Source: BJGO01 sp039810885
GTDB taxonomy: Bacteria; Bacteroidota; Bacteroidia; Chitinophagales; UBA10324
Direction: 5' to 3'
NCBI GenBank assembly: GCA_039810885.1
Contig: JBDHXV010000066.1
Span: forward strand, 1-8,772
DNA length: 8,772 nt
Numbering within the stretch: position 1 is the stretch's first letter; each line of letters starts with the position of its first letter. Below the pieces are notes generated by a model. It searched no databases and was not told where the DNA came from. It saw only the letters and a list, made by a program, of their open reading frames with translations. Of the stretch, positions 6,150-8,772 are shown in pieces. Position numbers and translations under genes: made by a program.

Positions 6150-7232
6150 TTGTACTTAGAGGCCATTCATATCCATTCGTTTCGTAACTATACTGAATCA
6201 AAATTTAACTTTTCGGAAGGCATCACCGTAATTTCAGGAGCTAATGGCACAGGCAAAACCAACTTACTGGATGCGATTTATTATTTATGTGTTGGAAAAA
6301 GTTATTTCAACGGTCAAGATGCTAATAATGTGAAATATTACACTGATTACTTTTTCCTGAAAGGAATTTTTCGATCAGATAACAATGCAGAAGACGTAAT
6401 TACATTGGCATATAAGCTGAATGATAACAAAATCATAACACGACAGGGAGTAAAATATGATAAGATATCCAATCACACAGGGCGCTATCCCGTGGTCGTG
6501 ATTGATCCGGACGATACGCTACTCATAGTTGAAGGTAGCGAGGAGCGAAGAAAACTATTTGATAACATTTTATCACAAGCGAATCATCTCTATTTAGATG
6601 CGCTCATGTCGTACAACAAAGTCTTACAACAGCGTAACAGTTACTTGAAACAGTATTCTACAAGAAGCATAGATGATATTTTATTAGATACACTTGATGG
6701 ACAACTACATCAGTTTGGGCACACTGTTCACGAATATCGTGTAAACATTCTGTCCGAAATTGAAGGCGACTTTAATAAATACTACATGCTCCTTTGCGGA
6801 GGAAAAGAAGAAGCTTCGGTCAGCTATCAATCGGATTTAAATCAAGCAGATTTAATTCAACTATTAAAAGGAAGCCGTAACAAAGACTTTGAACAACAAC
6901 GTACAACGTTGGGCACACACCGTGATGATTTTATTGTTTCGTTAAATCATAAGCTACTGAAAAAAGCAGGAAGCCAGGGTCAAAAGAAAACGGCAATTGT
7001 TGCACTGAAACTTGCGCTTTATCAATTCATATTGAAGCAAAAGGATATACACCCAATTCTTTTGCTCGATGATATCTTCGATAAGTTGGATCATGAAAGA
7101 ATACAAAACTTAATATATTGTATTGACGACCAGGCCTTCGGTCAAGTCATAATAACCGATACCGAAGTTCAGCGTGTGAAGCAGGCTCTGATGAATTGCC
7201 GTAAAAAACTAAGCTATATTTACCTGCCTTAA
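6150..7232 (+). CDS. recF: DNA replication and repair protein RecF
   Basis: This SMC-like ABC ATPase binds gapped DNA and, with RecO and RecR, loads RecA on single-stranded DNA. Walker A GANGTGKT lies at 30-37 (counted from the start chosen here). The YPVVVIDPDD segment (113-122) and TLGTHRDDF (253-261) are RecF-specific. The ABC signature is GSQGQKKT (274-281), with K in place of the usual second Q or R, and Walker B is ILLLDDIFDKLD (303-314). The length, 360 residues, is normal. The start must be TTG: an in-frame stop at 6129-6131 excludes upstream ATGs, and the first internal ATG would delete Walker A. TTG 6150 gives MYLEAIHIHSFRNY, which matches the usual RecF N-terminus; TTG 6141 would add three residues. 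It heads a plus-strand operon with the DUF721 gene 4 bases after it. Confidence 0.95.
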   Translation: MYLEAIHIHSFRNYTESKFNFSEGITVISGANGTGKTNLLDAIYYLCVGKSYFNGQDANNVKYYTDYFFLKGIFRSDNNAEDVITLAYKLNDNKIITRQGVKYDKISNHTGRYPVVVIDPDDTLLIVEGSEERRKLFDNILSQANHLYLDALMSYNKVLQQRNSYLKQYSTRSIDDILLDTLDGQLHQFGHTVHEYRVNILSEIEGDFNKYYMLLCGGKEEASVSYQSDLNQADLIQLLKGSRNKDFEQQRTTLGTHRDDFIVSLNHKLLKKAGSQGQKKTAIVALKLALYQFILKQKDIHPILLLDDIFDKLDHERIQNLIYCIDDQAFGQVIITDTEVQRVKQALMNCRKKLSYIYLP

Positions 7233-7236
7233 GGTT

Positions 7237-7527
7237 ATGGCAGAGAAAAATGAACAAAACATGAAAGATGCAGTCGAGCAGTTTATGCATCGCTATCGTT
7301 TACAAAGTAAAGTAGATGAAACGCACTTGATACAGCATTGGCCCGAGATTGTTGGTGAGTTTGTGGCACGTTACACTGACGAGATCAAAGTAAGAGAAGA
7401 TAAAATTATAGTCAGAGTAAATTCATCAGTAATCAAACATCAAATATTGATGATGCAGGAAACAATAATAAGTAATATCAACCAGTATATGGGATATCAA
7501 TATATTACCGCATTAGTTGTGTATTAA
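7237..7527 (+). CDS. DUF721 (DciA-like) protein
   Basis: This 96-residue protein consists of one DUF721 domain. An N-terminal helix (about 8-26) is followed by HWPEIVGEFVARYTDEI (34-50), REDKIIVRVNSSVIKHQILMMQ (53-74) as a beta-hairpin and helix, and a final strand YQYITALVVY. The WP...VG....T and L.V...S......L patterns are those of the family. DUF721 includes DciA, the ancestral bacterial helicase loader that recruits DnaB, and such genes commonly lie next to recF. Bacteroidota forms are short and lack the C-terminal extension of DciA, so a loader role is plausible but not demonstrated. The ATG is 4 bases after the recF stop, with an AAGG just before it that may serve as a weak ribosome-binding site. 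The thioesterase gene follows 9 bases later. Confidence 0.88.
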   Translation: MAEKNEQNMKDAVEQFMHRYRLQSKVDETHLIQHWPEIVGEFVARYTDEIKVREDKIIVRVNSSVIKHQILMMQETIISNINQYMGYQYITALVVY

Positions 7528-7536
7528 GATACGGAT

Positions 7537-7926
7537 ATGAAAAATATTTTTAAAGCGGGAGACACAAAAACATTTATCAGAAAAGTGGGCGAAGCCGATG
7601 TGGCTCGCTTTGATGACGGTATGGTACACCCTGTCTATGCCACGTTTAGCTTAGCACGTGATGCAGAGTGGTGTGGTCGCTTATTTGTATTAGATATGAA
7701 AGAACCTCACGAGGAAGGAATCGGAACCTTAATTACCGTAGAGCATATAGCTCCTGCCAGGTTGGGGGAAGAGGTTGCCCTTACAGCAACTATAAAATCT
7801 ATTAATAAAAATGAAATTATCTGTGTCTTCGATGCACGTGTCGGATCCCGATTGATTGCAAAGGGAGAGCAGAGGCAGAAGATTCTTTCAAAAGAAAAGT
7901 TAGAACACATCTTTGCAGCGTTGTGA
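7537..7926 (+). CDS. FlK-like hotdog-fold acyl-CoA thioesterase
   Basis: This 129-residue single-domain hotdog protein resembles the fluoroacetyl-CoA thioesterase FlK. The helix VYATFSLARDAEWCGRLF (33-50) is followed by EGIGTLITVEHIAPARLGEEV (60-80), the strand pattern in which FlK carries its active site. T36, E44 and H70 have the same spacing (8 and 26 residues) as the FlK triad Thr42/Glu50/His76, and G63 matches the FlK oxyanion-region glycine Gly69. These FlK numbers are from memory. Near the C-terminus, GEQRQKIL (110-117) is the usual closing strand with R113. The family hydrolyses acyl-CoA thioesters; most members do not act on fluoroacetyl-CoA, so the substrate here is unknown and may be a housekeeping metabolite. 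It is cytosolic. The GTG of smpB overlaps its TGA by 4 bases, indicating translational coupling. Confidence 0.83.
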   Translation: MKNIFKAGDTKTFIRKVGEADVARFDDGMVHPVYATFSLARDAEWCGRLFVLDMKEPHEEGIGTLITVEHIAPARLGEEVALTATIKSINKNEIICVFDARVGSRLIAKGEQRQKILSKEKLEHIFAAL

Positions 7927-8384
7927 GTATTAAGGCAAAAATTGAAATCGTAAATCGTAGGGCACAGTTTGAGTTCCATCTGCTGGAATCATTTGTTGCA
8001 GGCATTCAACTATTGGGAACGGAGGTAAAAGCTATTCGTGAAGGGAAGGCAAACCTAAGCGATGCATTTTGCTACTTCAAACAGGAAGAACTTTTTGTAA
8101 AAAATTTGAACATATCAGGTTACAGCAGAGGAAATATTAATAACCATGAGCCGCTTCGTATTCGTAAGTTGCTATTAACAACACGTGAATTGCACCGTTT
8201 ATCCGTAAAGATTAAAGAGCGCGGCTTGACGATTGTGCCTGTTCGCATTTTCTTTAATGATAGAGGATATTGTAAAATAGAGATTGCATTAGCAAAAGGT
8301 AAAAAGACTCATGATAAACGGGAAAGCATTAAACAAAAAGAAGGTAAACGTGAATTAGACCGGGTGATGAAAGACAGAAAATAA
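7923..8384 (+). CDS. smpB: SsrA-binding protein SmpB (trans-translation)
   Basis: SmpB binds tmRNA and the stalled ribosome, allowing trans-translation to rescue ribosomes and tag the nascent chain. The 153 residues hold the family blocks AGIQLLGTEVKAIREG (26-41), NLSDAFCYF (44-52), H75 with PLRIRKLLL (77-85), and CKIEIALAKGKKTHDKRESIK (117-137). The basic tail (138-153) becomes helical in the ribosomal mRNA channel. The start is GTG at 7923, giving GTGA overlap with the thioesterase stop; no ATG is available before the first core strand, so it is secure. The length is normal. It is the last gene of the recF operon and is closed by a strong hairpin terminator one base after the TAA. The tmRNA gene ssrA is not in the window. 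Confidence 0.97.
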   Translation: MSIKAKIEIVNRRAQFEFHLLESFVAGIQLLGTEVKAIREGKANLSDAFCYFKQEELFVKNLNISGYSRGNINNHEPLRIRKLLLTTRELHRLSVKIKERGLTIVPVRIFFNDRGYCKIEIALAKGKKTHDKRESIKQKEGKRELDRVMKDRK

Positions 8385-8415
8385 AAAAGCTGCAACATCA
8401 GTTGCAGCTTTTTTT
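8385..8415. terminator. Bidirectional intrinsic terminator between smpB and the lipocalin-like gene
   Basis: A perfect inverted repeat with GCTGCAAC (8389-8396), a 4-base loop ATCA (8397-8400) and GTTGCAGC (8401-8408) is flanked by an A run on the left and a T run on the right. The A and T runs pair and extend the stem beyond 8 bp. It reads as a terminator on both strands, ending smpB and the convergent gene at 8434. Confidence 0.93.
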
Positions 8416-8433
8416 ATCTATGAAAAAAATTAC

Positions 8434-8772
8434 TTAGCCTTTATCTGGTTCTAAGGTCCATTCATACTTAACAACTTCTCCGGTTGTTGTATTGGTTACA
8501 GCTTGTTCTAACTTAATCTGTTTGCTTGATAAGCGAATAATGTTAAATATTTGTCCGGCAACTCCATCTTCAGATTCGGTTAATACCAGTTCTTCTTTAT
8601 TTTTAATAGAGCCCACACCACCTACAAAATTCCAAAGTCCTTTTGATACAGTCTTTGTGTCAATAAGAGTATTCGTTACGTTTTGGCAACTGGTACCTGG
8701 GGAGGTGTAAGAAATACTTTGTGTTTCTTTAATCTTAACAGTCACATCATAACGCCCGTTCTTATCAAAATT
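8434..8772 (-). CDS. Lipocalin-like/DUF5004-type exported protein, 5' end cut by the window edge
   Basis: The frame is open to the right edge of the window (8772), so the gene starts outside it; the GTG at 8745 is an internal codon. The visible ~112 residues begin NFDKNGRYDVTVKIKET and form alternating beta strands. GLWNFVGGVGSIKNKEELVL, IFNIIRLSSKQIKLEQ and a final VVKYEWTLEPDKG are typical of the small lipocalin-like beta-barrels that are abundant as lipoproteins in Bacteroidota. Their function is generally unknown. The signal peptide or lipobox, if any, lies beyond the window. The stop is 19 bp from the shared bidirectional terminator. The family assignment is by pattern and is moderate. 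Confidence 0.72.
   Translation of the reverse strand, partial: NFDKNGRYDVTVKIKETQSISYTSPGTSCQNVTNTLIDTKTVSKGLWNFVGGVGSIKNKEELVLTESEDGVAGQIFNIIRLSSKQIKLEQAVTNTTTGEVVKYEWTLEPDKG

Noticed and set aside
8492..8710. Plus-strand open frame of 72 codons opposite the lipocalin-like gene
   Set aside because: It mirrors the codons of the minus-strand gene, whose strand pattern and frame open to the window edge are better supported.
1..8772. CRISPR array, insertion sequence, prophage, toxin-antitoxin or other defence system
   Set aside because: No regularly spaced repeats, transposase, integrase or defence domains were seen; all identified genes are metabolic, repair, envelope or translation-quality genes.

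Overview
The window is ordinary chromosomal DNA from a member of the Bacteroidota, most likely Chitinophagaceae or a related Sphingobacteriia-type lineage. The signs are AT-rich coding DNA with few Shine-Dalgarno sequences, a TAnnTTTG-type promoter box (TATATTTG) in front of pdhA, a RecF gene followed at once by a short DUF721 gene, and lipocalin-like and carboxypeptidase-regulatory-like small exported proteins. The genus assignment is inference. No RNA gene, insertion sequence, prophage or CRISPR array was seen.

Layout. At the left edge, on the plus strand, lie the 3' end of a UMF1-family MFS transporter (3-329) and a complete LutA-like cysteine-rich protein with two CCG modules (408-1127). 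A collinear minus-strand series follows, transcribed from 6067 down to 1134: pdhA (pyruvate dehydrogenase E1 alpha), a membrane-anchored TPR protein, ribH (lumazine synthase), an MBL-fold hydrolase, then a packed three-gene unit of lipoprotein, VTC-domain polyphosphate polymerase and DUF4956 membrane protein. A 73-82 bp divergent region separates pdhA from a plus-strand operon: recF, a DUF721/DciA-like gene, a FlK-like hotdog thioesterase and smpB. That operon ends at a strong bidirectional hairpin terminator (8385-8415). A convergent lipocalin-like gene, cut by the right edge, lies beyond it.

How the genes work together. The recF operon combines DNA replication and repair (RecF, DUF721) with ribosome rescue (SmpB) and a probable acyl-CoA thioesterase. 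The minus-strand series holds central metabolism and cofactor genes (PdhA, RibH). Its distal three genes look like a dedicated polyphosphate module: the VTC protein carries the expected catalytic basic and acidic residues, the DUF4956 protein could be its membrane partner, and the lipoprotein is an uncharacterised exported component.

No spectacular new system is evident. The best candidates for follow-up are the lipoprotein-VTC-DUF4956 unit and the thioesterase, whose Thr36/Glu44/His70 spacing is the same as that of the fluoroacetyl-CoA thioesterase FlK. Four housekeeping genes (recF, lutA-like, pdhA, smpB) use TTG or GTG starts with no in-frame ATG that would keep the fold intact.
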